The translations under genes and the position numbers were made by a program. This document shows positions 8,350 through 14,908 of a DNA stretch of 23,088 nucleotides, in pieces. This DNA is from CAXBPY01 sp003455275 (GTDB taxonomy: Bacteria; Bacteroidota; Bacteroidia; Chitinophagales; UBA10324): NCBI GenBank assembly GCA_963977675.1, contig CAXBPY010000047.1, positions 1 to 23,088 of the forward strand. The letters run 5' to 3'. The notes beneath the pieces were generated by a model, which was not told where the DNA came from, made no database searches, and saw only the letters and a program-made list of their open reading frames with translations. How positions within the stretch are numbered: position 1 is the stretch's first letter; the number at the start of each line of letters is the position of its first letter.

Positions 8350-8543
8350 TTTGAATTGTACTGTCTGTAAACGCGATAGGCCCTAATTAATGAATAGGAG
8401 AACATCAATATTCCAACAATTCGAAGAGTGTTTGGCTCAAAATAAATTGAAGTGAGAGGAGGTGTAAACACAAAAAAAAGTGAAGCCCCAATGAGTAGCA
8501 TAATCATCAGGGCTTGAACAAGTGCAATTATTTTTTTATTCAA
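8346..8543 (-). CDS. Small two-helix membrane protein of the TonB operon
   Basis: 65 residues with two hydrophobic helices: about 5-27 (ALVQALMIMLLIGASLFFVF) and about 40-55 (RIVGILMFSYSLIRAY), separated by a short PPLTSIYFEPN loop, and a basic, Tyr-rich C-terminal tail (RVYRQYNSK). The stop overlaps the PstS-like start by 4 nt and the gene begins 10 bp after the tonB stop, so it is translationally coupled and clearly in the operon. I do not recognise a named family. Its place between tonB and the PstS-like gene suggests an inner-membrane accessory. Coding status is supported by position and hydrophobic pattern more than by motifs. Confidence 0.75.
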   Translation of the reverse strand: MNKKIIALVQALMIMLLIGASLFFVFTPPLTSIYFEPNTLRIVGILMFSYSLIRAYRVYRQYNSK

Positions 8544-8553
8544 TCAGAAGGTA

Positions 8554-9357
8554 TTAGTCTCCTCCGGACATTTTAAAAGTAACAGGAAGAATAAAGTATA
8601 CCGGAACAGCTGTTCCATTTTGTTTTCCAGGTGTCCACTTCGGCATTGTCTTTACAACTCTGATTGCTTCTTCAGCACAACCGCCTCCCACTCCATCGCG
8701 CTTAAGAGTGATATCAGAAATTTCGCCATCTTCATTTACAACAAACATGAGTGTAACTTTCCCTTCAAGGTTTGCCTCTCTGGCGGCCGGTGGATACCTG
8801 ATATTTTTTGCAAGGAAATCATACATAGCCTTTTCTCCACCCGGGAAAGTAGGCATTTGTTCCACATACATAAATGGCTCCTTCTTCTTTTCGATAACTG
8901 GCGGAGCTACATCATTAAAGTCAACTGTGGCATTTGGATCCACATCATTTGTTTCAGTTGATGGATCAGTTTTTTGAACTTGCTCAACCGGAGGAATCAC
9001 ATCTTCCTGTTTCACTTCTTCATCAGGCTTAATTTCAGGTGGAGTGAATTTAATAGTCTTTGGTGGAGGCGGAATATCTGGAAGCTTAGGAGGAGGCGTA
9101 TTTTTATCAATAGGTGGCGGCTCTGATAATTCGGTGTAAGCAATTTTCTTTTTCTCTGCCGGTTTCTCCATTGAAGCAAACTTTGAAATAATGTATGGAG
9201 TTGAAAAACTCAGTACATAAAACCCTGCCCCTATTAACAGAGAAAGCAAAATGACACTACCATATCTCTTGCGTAAATCATATGCTCCATAGTTTTTATT
9301 TCTGTTCTCAAATACCAGGTCATCAAGACTGGAATTTAAAATTTCTTCTGCATTCAT
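8554..9357 (-). CDS. tonB: Energy transducer TonB
   Basis: 267 residues. TonB passes the energy of the proton gradient, harvested by ExbB/ExbD, to TonB-dependent receptors in the outer membrane. The N-terminal cytoplasmic part (1-32, with LDDLVFENRNKNYGAYDLRK) is the form typical of Bacteroidota. One membrane helix follows at about 34-52. A Pro/Glu/Lys-rich periplasm-spanning linker runs from about 64 to 155 (PPPIDKNTPPPKLPDIPPPPK). The C-terminal TonB domain is at about 163-264, with VEQMPTFPGGEKAM, the RYPPAA motif, VNEDG and MPKWTPGKQNG. It is the fourth gene of the operon, 50 bp after the second exbD. The order exbB-exbD-exbD-tonB is a standard arrangement in this phylum. Confidence 0.95.
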   Translation of the reverse strand: MNAEEILNSSLDDLVFENRNKNYGAYDLRKRYGSVILLSLLIGAGFYVLSFSTPYIISKFASMEKPAEKKKIAYTELSEPPPIDKNTPPPKLPDIPPPPKTIKFTPPEIKPDEEVKQEDVIPPVEQVQKTDPSTETNDVDPNATVDFNDVAPPVIEKKKEPFMYVEQMPTFPGGEKAMYDFLAKNIRYPPAAREANLEGKVTLMFVVNEDGEISDITLKRDGVGGGCAEEAIRVVKTMPKWTPGKQNGTAVPVYFILPVTFKMSGGD

Positions 9358-9407
9358 AGTTTTCAGATTTTAGATTGAAGAGTCTTTGATGTATTCAATT
9401 CCATAAA

Positions 9408-9977
9408 TCACTTTGGTAAAATTGCAATTTCCTCCGGAGTAGGGTCCAGTATTGCATAAGATTTTATTCCGCAAATCTTCATTTCGTCTAGCATATTCAC
9501 CATGTTCTCATACTTAGAATCGTCGGTCGGCTTTATACCAATGTAAACGCCATTAAAGGCAGTATCAGTAGGAAGTTTCCAATTATTTGCGCGTTGAAGA
9601 GCAAGCACTTCCTTATTCTTATCAATAAGGATTTTTTCAATCTTATTAAAATAAGTTACTTCCATTTTCAATTCTTCTCCTTGCTTAGGATAGTAATAAA
9701 ATATCCTGTTGTTGGAACCTAATAGAATTGTCATTGCTTCAGATTCGCGGATTTTGGATTTTTCCTCAGGATCCTTAATCTTTTTATCTGGCATTACAAC
9801 CTGCATCGCCTTTGGTTGGCTCATAGTGGTTGTAAGAATGAAAAATGTAACTAACAAAAATCCGAGATCAACCATTGGAGTCATGTCAATTCGGGTTGAC
9901 ATTTTTTTTGCACGAACTCCTCCCCTTTTTTTCCCTTTGCCTTTGTGGACATCACCACTTTCACCTAATTCAGCCAT
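9408..9977 (-). CDS. exbD: Biopolymer transport protein ExbD, second copy
   Basis: 189 residues of the ExbD/TolR family, the proton-conducting partner of ExbB. A basic cytoplasmic N-terminus (KGKGKKRGGVRAKK) is followed by the conserved segment RIDMTPMVDLGFLLVTFFILTT (about 29-50), which contains the single membrane helix and the essential Asp (Asp37). The periplasmic domain (about 52-189) ends in MLDEMKICGIKSYAILDPTPEE. It is distinct from the neighbouring copy (longer basic N-terminus, different periplasmic domain) but shares the same membrane motif, so it is an old paralogue that may form a heteromeric complex. It starts 16 bp after the first exbD. Confidence 0.93.
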   Translation of the reverse strand: MAELGESGDVHKGKGKKRGGVRAKKMSTRIDMTPMVDLGFLLVTFFILTTTMSQPKAMQVVMPDKKIKDPEEKSKIRESEAMTILLGSNNRIFYYYPKQGEELKMEVTYFNKIEKILIDKNKEVLALQRANNWKLPTDTAFNGVYIGIKPTDDSKYENMVNMLDEMKICGIKSYAILDPTPEEIAILPK

Positions 9978-9993
9978 TTGATTTTATTTTAAA

Positions 9994-10614
9994 TTATTTA
10001 GGAAGGTCTTTAGGCATAGCTTCTTCATCAGTTATTAATCCAAAACGAAGAACATTTTTTTTCGCAAGTGTTGTGAAAACATTTTTCACATTCGGGTAAT
10101 TCGCTTTTGAATCTCCCTTTATCAGAATCATCGGATTGTTTCCGGCAATCCGTGCGTTTACCAGCCATACACTCAATTCGTTTGACAGATACTCAGTGGT
10201 ATCAACCGGTATTCCTGTTTGAACATAGTCCTTTCTATCCGAAGCCGGAGTATCCAGGTAATCCTTCATCTGTTTCATTGGAACTCCAATACTACCTCCG
10301 GTTGCAAATGCATTAATTTCATCTTGGTTTACCGTCATTCCATAACTCTCAGCCATTTTCTGAATCAAATTCGAACGGAACAATTGATTGTCCAGGTCGA
10401 AAAAAACTCTTCCATCCGGTGCTATCGTAATAATCACTTTGCCATGCTCTGGAGGATTGGAAGTAGAAGTAGAACTTGGAGTAGAAACCTGCACGGGTTC
10501 ATCCGGGCGAAACTGTGTAGTAAGAATGAAAAAAGTTACGAGCAAAAATGCCATGTCCACCATTGGTGTCATGTCAATTGAAACACTGGTCTTCGGTATT
10601 TTAACTTTTGACAT
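9994..10614 (-). CDS. exbD: Biopolymer transport protein ExbD, first copy
   Basis: 206 residues of the ExbD/TolR family. The N-terminus is short and the membrane segment starts early: SVSIDMTPMVDMAFLLVTFF (about 10-35) with the conserved Asp20 at the head of the helix. The periplasmic domain is about 170 residues, with a Ser/Thr-rich spacer (STPSSTSTSNPPEHG) just after the helix, then the usual VIITIAPDGRVF strand and a C-terminal ANYPNVKNVFTTLAKKNVLRFGLIT segment. It begins 9 bp after exbB and works with ExbB to energise TonB. The presence of two different ExbD proteins is the norm in many Bacteroidota. Confidence 0.94.
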   Translation of the reverse strand: MSKVKIPKTSVSIDMTPMVDMAFLLVTFFILTTQFRPDEPVQVSTPSSTSTSNPPEHGKVIITIAPDGRVFFDLDNQLFRSNLIQKMAESYGMTVNQDEINAFATGGSIGVPMKQMKDYLDTPASDRKDYVQTGIPVDTTEYLSNELSVWLVNARIAGNNPMILIKGDSKANYPNVKNVFTTLAKKNVLRFGLITDEEAMPKDLPK

Positions 10615-10623
10615 CGAAGAAAA

Positions 10624-11418
10624 CTATTTCTGCTTTGAATCGAAAGTGTTAGTGATGCTGTAACCTGCTTCATCAATCAGATAAGTAAGTGAATCAATCT
10701 GAGTGCTGAAAATGTTGTAAAAAATAATTGCAAGAGCAGAGGTTGTGATACCTGTTGCTGTATTTACAAGCGCTTCAGAAATACCAATTGAAAGTGCAAC
10801 TGAGTCTGCCGCTCCCGATTGTCCCATAGCAGAGAAAGAACGGATCATTCCGAATACAGTACCAATCAAACCGCCAAGAGTTCCAAGCGGAGCAATTGTG
10901 GCTATGAAAGGAAGATTGCGCTGTAACATTGGCAACTCAAGTGAGGTAGATTCTTCCACTTCTTTTTGAATGGCAAGAAGTTTTTGCTCATGCGAAAGGT
11001 CAGTAGCAGTAAGCATTTCGCGGTATTTGCGCACCCCGTTCTTTACAACATTAGCTACAGAACCGCGTTGCATGTCGCACTCTGCTTCAGCAGCATCAAG
11101 ATCGCCATTGGTAAGGTGAAATTGAATTTTACGAACAAAGTTTGAAACATTACCTCTTCCTCTTGCACGCATTAGAGTAATGAGTCGTTCAATTGAAAAC
11201 ACAAGAACCATGAGCAGCATGGTAAGGATTATTGGAACTAGCCAGCCACCCTTATACATGAGACCCATTAAGTTTCCCTTAAGCGGATGCTCACGCCCGG
11301 GATCAGCAAAGTTGTTTACATTGCCAAGCAGGAACATGAAAATTAGAACGGAGATTCCGGCGCACACCAGTATTACGATGTAAGGGAAAAAGGCGCCCAT
11401 GGAGTTTTTCTTCTGCAT
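10624..11418 (-). CDS. exbB: ExbB/TolQ/MotA-type proton channel protein
   Basis: 264 residues of the MotA/TolQ/ExbB family, which builds the inner-membrane pentamer around ExbD. Predicted helices are at about 10-32 (an extra N-terminal helix compared with E. coli ExbB), 57-78 (LVPIILTMLLMVLVFSIERL), 169-192 and 207-235. The conserved core LPFIATIAPLGTLGGLIGTV and the ISEALVNTATGITTSALAII helix are intact. The cytoplasmic loop between helices 2 and 3 carries NGDLDAAEAECDMQRGS, typical of the family. This is the first gene of the seven-gene minus-strand operon, with a promoter match 45-75 bp upstream. Confidence 0.95.
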   Translation of the reverse strand: MQKKNSMGAFFPYIVILVCAGISVLIFMFLLGNVNNFADPGREHPLKGNLMGLMYKGGWLVPIILTMLLMVLVFSIERLITLMRARGRGNVSNFVRKIQFHLTNGDLDAAEAECDMQRGSVANVVKNGVRKYREMLTATDLSHEQKLLAIQKEVEESTSLELPMLQRNLPFIATIAPLGTLGGLIGTVFGMIRSFSAMGQSGAADSVALSIGISEALVNTATGITTSALAIIFYNIFSTQIDSLTYLIDEAGYSITNTFDSKQK

Positions 11419-11461
11419 GATGAAGTATGGATTTTTAAATTTATTTAGGTTTAGTGGCGGG

Positions 11462-11491
11462 CAAATTTAGAGGTAAAGTTGAGCCGTCAAA
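11462..11491 (-). promoter_or_regulatory. Bacteroidota-type promoter of the exbB operon
   Basis: On the minus strand TTTG (11491-11488) and TAAATTTG (11469-11462) match the Bacteroidota -33 and -7 elements (TTTG, then TAnnTTTG). The spacer is 18 bp, near the short end of the range described for this phylum. Transcription would start near 11455, giving a leader of roughly 37 nt before the exbB ATG at 11418. This is the best promoter match in the window. Confidence 0.65.
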
Positions 11492-11625
11492 GTCAGTGAA
11501 AAATTTCCCTTTCGGAATGATCCACTCATTTTAGGATGACACAATTTATCTCTTCAAAATTTTTTTTAGAAAGTTTTTTATTTGTTACGATCGCAAATAA
11601 AAACGATGACCCGTTCTCAATGTTG

Positions 11626-11646
11626 TGTCAAAAAATTGTTTTGACA
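11626..11646. repeat. Inverted repeat, possible operator
   Basis: A perfect 8-bp inverted repeat (TGTCAAAA / TTTTGACA) separated by 5 bp (AATTG). The total length of 21 bp and the half-site spacing are like those of a dimeric regulator binding site. No T tract follows in a way that would make it a good terminator. Confidence 0.45.
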
Positions 11647-11781
11647 ATCTGATGACAATCGTCTGCTTTCGGTTAAATCATTTGCATTGACTCTCAATTT
11701 TTTTTCAAGTAATAATTTCCAATGAATCTGTAAACTAATTCTATGCTCACGGATATATATAATCGAGAATAGATTCTGTGA

Positions 11782-11804
11782 TTATGAAATATTTAATTTC
11801 ATAA
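11782..11804. repeat. Inverted repeat downstream of the KOW gene
   Basis: A perfect 9-bp inverted repeat (TTATGAAAT / ATTTCATAA) with a 5-bp centre, 30 bp beyond the stop of the KOW gene. It is entirely AT-rich apart from one G/C pair per arm. It may be a weak terminator for the KOW gene or a protein-binding site, and the sequence does not decide which. Confidence 0.45.
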
Positions 11805-11833
11805 GGGATTCCAAAACAAGTTTTCAGAAAAAA

Positions 11834-12025
11834 TTATTTTACTACAACAACATTTTTTCCCAGAGTTTTAAAACGAATTCCATTCGCCTGAATTACAGTA
11901 ATAGTAATATGGCCAGTTTTACTCAGGTGTATATCTGTAACTTTTCCTGATTTGCCTTTGTGGGTTCCTGCAAAGACATTGCACTTTTCTCCATTCTTTA
12001 AATAGAATTGATTTTTATTTTTCAT
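11834..12025 (-). CDS. Small KOW-motif protein
   Basis: 63 residues. A KOW-type motif lies at about 12-40: GEKCNVFAGTHKGKSGKVTDI, with the alternating hydrophobic and Gly residues seen in ribosomal protein L24 and NusG. The rest (HITITVIQANGIRFKTLGKNVVVV) is beta-rich and basic. KOW motifs bind RNA or ribosomal components. This is far shorter than L24 (about 100 residues) and lies outside any ribosomal operon, so I call it a stand-alone KOW protein of unknown role. It is a single gene, divergent from the ECF sigma gene, with a -7 box match at 12070-12077. Confidence 0.75.
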   Translation of the reverse strand: MKNKNQFYLKNGEKCNVFAGTHKGKSGKVTDIHLSKTGHITITVIQANGIRFKTLGKNVVVVK

Positions 12026-12069
12026 AAAAGAATTTTAAAAAAATTTACTTCTATTAATACTGAATGGCT

Positions 12070-12077
12070 CAAACTTA
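12070..12077 (-). promoter_or_regulatory. -7 box match upstream of the KOW gene
   Basis: TAAGTTTG on the minus strand is an exact TAnnTTTG match, placing a transcription start near 12063 and a leader of about 38 nt. No TTTG or TTG element was found at the right distance upstream, so only half of the promoter is supported. Confidence 0.4.
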
Positions 12078-12196
12078 AAGGCCAAATTCAATAAAAGACG
12101 ATGAAATAAATAGTACGGAATGCCATTCGTATTAATGTTTTAATCTTTGCATTTGCACCTGTAACTTTTTTATCCAATCAAACGCTTCAATTCTAA

Positions 12197-12685
12197 ATGA
12201 CGGTTAAGGAATACAACCAATGTGTTGAGTTATACTCCGACCGTGTTTTTCGGTTCATCTACAAAGAAGCCCGTGACCGCGATGATGCGAATGATGTTGT
12301 TCAGAATGCTTTCGAAGTATTATGGCGAAATCACGAAAAAGTTGAATTCGAAAAAAGCAGGAGTTACCTTTTCACAGTTGCCTACCATAATTTCATTGAT
12401 GGCATAAGGAAAATGAAACGAATAACAAGAATGGAAGAGCACCATGAAGATCTGCAGGAAGCACCGGACAGAAGCTACAAGGGAATTAAGGAAGTGGTGG
12501 ATCAGGCATTAAGCAAACTTCCTGAAATTCAAAAAACAGTTGTGATGCTCAGAGATTACGAGGGATATGATTACGAAGAGATAGGAAAGATCACCGGGCT
12601 AAGCGAATCGCAGGTTAAGGTTTACATTTTCCGCGCAAGGCAAACTTTGAAAGAGTTTCTTGTGGGAGTAGAAAAAGTGATTTAA
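12197..12685 (+). CDS. ECF-family RNA polymerase sigma factor
   Basis: 162 residues, a normal size for an extracytoplasmic-function sigma factor. Region 2 is at about 8-75 (YSDRVFRFIYKEARDRDDANDVVQNAFEVLW, then LFTVAYHNFIDGIRK), which binds core polymerase and the -10 element. Region 4 is at about 105-155 (LPEIQKTVVMLRDYEGYDYEEIGKITGLSESQVKVYIFRARQTLKEF), the helix-turn-helix that reads the -35 element. The linker is short and there is no region 1.1 or 3. The membrane anti-sigma-like gene follows 44 bp downstream, then a beta-barrel gene, a common three-gene signalling arrangement. AATCTTTG at 12142-12149 is a one-mismatch -7 candidate. It probably directs transcription of its own operon and envelope genes. 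Confidence 0.94.
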   Translation: MTVKEYNQCVELYSDRVFRFIYKEARDRDDANDVVQNAFEVLWRNHEKVEFEKSRSYLFTVAYHNFIDGIRKMKRITRMEEHHEDLQEAPDRSYKGIKEVVDQALSKLPEIQKTVVMLRDYEGYDYEEIGKITGLSESQVKVYIFRARQTLKEFLVGVEKVI

Positions 12686-12699
12686 CTGTAGTAATACTA

Positions 12700-12735
12700 A
12701 TGAACCAATGAACTAGTGAACAAACAGAAATGAAC
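12700..12735 (+). repeat. Repeated ATGAAC units around the anti-sigma start
   Basis: ATGAAC occurs at 12700 and 12708, GTGAAC at 12716 (8-bp steps), and ATGAAC again at 12730, which is the anti-sigma start codon. The first three would each open a tiny frame that stops after two to five codons (MNQ, MN, then GTG-NKQK). They may be a slippage-derived repeat or decoy starts. Confidence 0.5.
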
Positions 12736-13569
12736 ATCAACAGAAATAATTACGAAACTTTCCTGGTTGAAAAACTTGAAGGACTACTCAGCACCGAACA
12801 GAATGCTGAAGTAGATCTGTTCCTTCACAACAATCCTGATATCATGCAGGAGTGGGAAGCTTTCACACATACTGTTTTGGTTCCGGATGAAACTATTCGA
12901 TATGAACACAAAGCACAATTGAAGCAAAAAGAAATTCGGGTAGTTCCTATCTATCGCACGCTTACTTATGTTGTTTCAATCGCTGCCTCTCTCCTTCTTT
13001 TATTTTTTGTTGCTCAAAAGTTTTTATTCAACTCTGAAATTAATAAGACACAACCCATTGCTGCAATAAGTAACTCATCTGCTGGTGTGGTTCAATCAGT
13101 TAACTCCAATACTTCTTCTAATAATTCAACTCCGGTTCTTGCCGATAATTCTATTCAACCGCATTTTTCTACTTCGAAAGATACTTCTGTTTCTTTCACT
13201 TCAAATCCGGTTCAACCAGTAGCAGCTTCACTAAACAGAACTTCCATTCAATCCATTCATTCACGAGATGGGATGGTTCGTGTTCGGACAGCTTCATTCT
13301 ATCCGTTTAACATCCGAACAGGAAGCAATGCTTCTAATATTGTTTATGGTGAGCGGCGTAACACTCAGGCAGGTGCCTGGCTGCAGGTTGCTTCTGTTCT
13401 CGGCGCCGAAATCGTTCGCCTCAGTGGTCGCGGTGAATTGGTTAACTCTCCTGCTCCGCTTAAAATTCAGGTGAAAGATTTCCCTATGAAAAAGCAAGTA
13501 GAAGAAACCTATTCACGCATACATAAGATTCTACCTTTTCTGAAAATAAAAAAATCAATTCATAAATAA
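12730..13569 (+). CDS. Single-pass membrane anti-sigma-factor-like protein
   Basis: 279 residues. The N-terminal cytoplasmic part (about 1-75; NYETFLVEKLEGLLSTEQNAE, then FLHNNPDIMQEWEAF) resembles the N-terminal segments of Bacteroidota anti-sigma factors. No Cys/His zinc motif (HxxxCxxC) is present, so it is not a classical ZAS protein. One membrane helix lies at about 77-97 (TLTYVVSIAASLLLLFFVAQ). The periplasmic part has a Ser/Asn/Thr-rich linker (about 103-165) and a moderately basic C-terminal portion of about 110 residues without a family that I recognise. Gene order after an ECF sigma gene is the main reason for the call. The stop codon overlaps the ATG of the next gene by 1 nt (TAATG), so the two are translationally coupled. 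Confidence 0.78.
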   Translation: MNINRNNYETFLVEKLEGLLSTEQNAEVDLFLHNNPDIMQEWEAFTHTVLVPDETIRYEHKAQLKQKEIRVVPIYRTLTYVVSIAASLLLLFFVAQKFLFNSEINKTQPIAAISNSSAGVVQSVNSNTSSNNSTPVLADNSIQPHFSTSKDTSVSFTSNPVQPVAASLNRTSIQSIHSRDGMVRVRTASFYPFNIRTGSNASNIVYGERRNTQAGAWLQVASVLGAEIVRLSGRGELVNSPAPLKIQVKDFPMKKQVEETYSRIHKILPFLKIKKSIHK

Positions 13570-14687
13570 TGAAAACCAGGCATCTCTACACACTCCTCCT
13601 CTTCATTCCGTTGTGCTTTTCCATCTCATCATCTTTTGCCCAGGTTGCCGATGTTCCTTCTAAAGGCAATCATGAAATTTCAGCAGAACAACAAAAAGCT
13701 TATGATGAGGCGATTCAACAATTGGATAAGGCGATTGATCTACTGAACGCCACACTTCAAAAGCTTGACAGTATGAATGAAAATGGTTACCAGATAGATA
13801 TTCCGCAAATCCCGGTAATTCCTCCGGTTCCTGAATTGAAGTGGAATAAAAATAATGATGTAGTAATTGAGCTGCTGGAAGATTCGCTCGATCGTTTTGA
13901 AGATGCAATGAATGCATTTGATGATAGCCTGAATGTTGCTTTTGGCAATATGAAAATTAAGATCAATAATGACGGAGAAAAGAAAGTGATTGTAATTGAC
14001 GGCGACAATCCGGAAGAGTCAGCTATGTCTGACGACACTGACACTGATGACGAATGCTCTGCTAAAACTGTTGAAACTAAATGGTTCGGACTTGATCTTG
14101 GAGTAAGCGCTTATCTTCAGGATGGTTCAACTAATGTGACCGGAAAATATTCACCTCTTGAATTGAACCTTGGAAAAAGCATTAACTGCAACATTCATAT
14201 TCTTCATCAAAATATTTCTCTTATTAAACATTATGCAAATATTGATTGGGGCCTGTATGCCGAATTGAATAATTACAGGTTTGCAAACAACACAATGATG
14301 ATTCCTCATATTGACACCATTGGTTTTACAATTGAAAACAATGTGAATTACCAAAAGAATAAATTATTTTCTTCTTACTTGAATCTTCCGGTAACTCTTC
14401 GATTCGAAACGAATCCAAAACATCCGAAACACTCCTTCTCATTGGCTGTGGGCGGTTATGCAGGTATTTTAATTGGTGCTCACACAAAGACCAAGAAAGA
14501 TGATGGTGATATCAATAAGCTTCATGATGATTACAATCTGAACAAAATTCATTACGGCTTGACAGCACGCATCGGATATAGCTGGTTTAATATCTATGCC
14601 ACCTATAGCATGACACCACTTTTCAATTCCGGAGTAGAGCCCGAACTCACACCTGCATCAGTAGGAATAGCGCTGATTGGTTTCTGA
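13569..14687 (+). CDS. Outer-membrane beta-barrel protein coupled to the anti-sigma gene
   Basis: 372 residues. Residues 1-24 are a signal peptide ending in SSFAQ. A periplasmic portion (about 25-165) contains two helical, possibly coiled-coil stretches (about 38-70 and 95-125), a Pro-rich spacer (PQIPVIPPVPEL) and an acidic stretch (SDDTDTDDE). The last 200 residues (from WFGLDLGVSAYL) alternate hydrophobic and polar strands with Gly and aromatic residues and end in GIALIGF. This is an outer-membrane barrel with a terminal Phe, like the PorT/OMP_b-brl family of the phylum. The start overlaps the anti-sigma stop. I infer a barrel whose folding or state is sensed by the anti-sigma protein, or a target of the sigma factor. 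No direct evidence of the signal is visible. Confidence 0.82.
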   Translation: MKTRHLYTLLLFIPLCFSISSSFAQVADVPSKGNHEISAEQQKAYDEAIQQLDKAIDLLNATLQKLDSMNENGYQIDIPQIPVIPPVPELKWNKNNDVVIELLEDSLDRFEDAMNAFDDSLNVAFGNMKIKINNDGEKKVIVIDGDNPEESAMSDDTDTDDECSAKTVETKWFGLDLGVSAYLQDGSTNVTGKYSPLELNLGKSINCNIHILHQNISLIKHYANIDWGLYAELNNYRFANNTMMIPHIDTIGFTIENNVNYQKNKLFSSYLNLPVTLRFETNPKHPKHSFSLAVGGYAGILIGAHTKTKKDDGDINKLHDDYNLNKIHYGLTARIGYSWFNIYATYSMTPLFNSGVEPELTPASVGIALIGF

Positions 14688-14710
14688 ATTGTTAAATTAA
14701 TTTCCGGAAT

Positions 14711-14731
14711 GAGTTGATGGCTTATCAACTC
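14711..14731. repeat. Hairpin in the sigma-operon 3' region
   Basis: GAGTTGAT and ATCAACTC form a perfect 8-bp stem with a 5-nt loop, 24 nt after the beta-barrel stop. It is not followed by a T run. It may stabilise the 3' end or be a regulatory site, upstream of the stronger terminator at 14790. Confidence 0.4.
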
Positions 14732-14789
14732 CATAATCAAAGGCAATACTTTTTCTGAAAGGTGTTTTGGTAAAATGTTGTCTTTATAT

Positions 14790-14829
14790 AACCCGCTTCT
14801 GCATGACTTGAAGCGGGTTTTTCTTTTCG
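14790..14829 (+). terminator. Rho-independent terminator of the sigma/barrel operon
   Basis: AACCCGCTTC (14790-14799) pairs perfectly with GAAGCGGGTT (14810-14819) around a 10-nt loop and is followed by TTTTTCTTTT. A GC-rich 10-bp stem and T tract make this a clear plus-strand terminator, about 100 bp after the beta-barrel gene. Confidence 0.9.
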
Positions 14830-14908
14830 ACATTCTGTTGACAATTTATTCGCATTTTAAATTGAGAATAAAAATTCATCATAACATATTTACACAAAGA
14901 AAAAACAA

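Larger units (their letters stand above)
11492..11833. other. AT-rich gene-free stretch upstream of the exbB operon
   Basis: No convincing reading frame was found here. Apart from the exbB promoter at its edge, the stretch holds two inverted repeats (11626-11646 and 11782-11804), a short 5-bp inverted repeat AGAAT/ATTCT near 11768, and several T or A runs. It could be a leader, an operator region or the site of a small RNA. Nothing in it matches an RNA family that I recognise. Confidence 0.5.
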
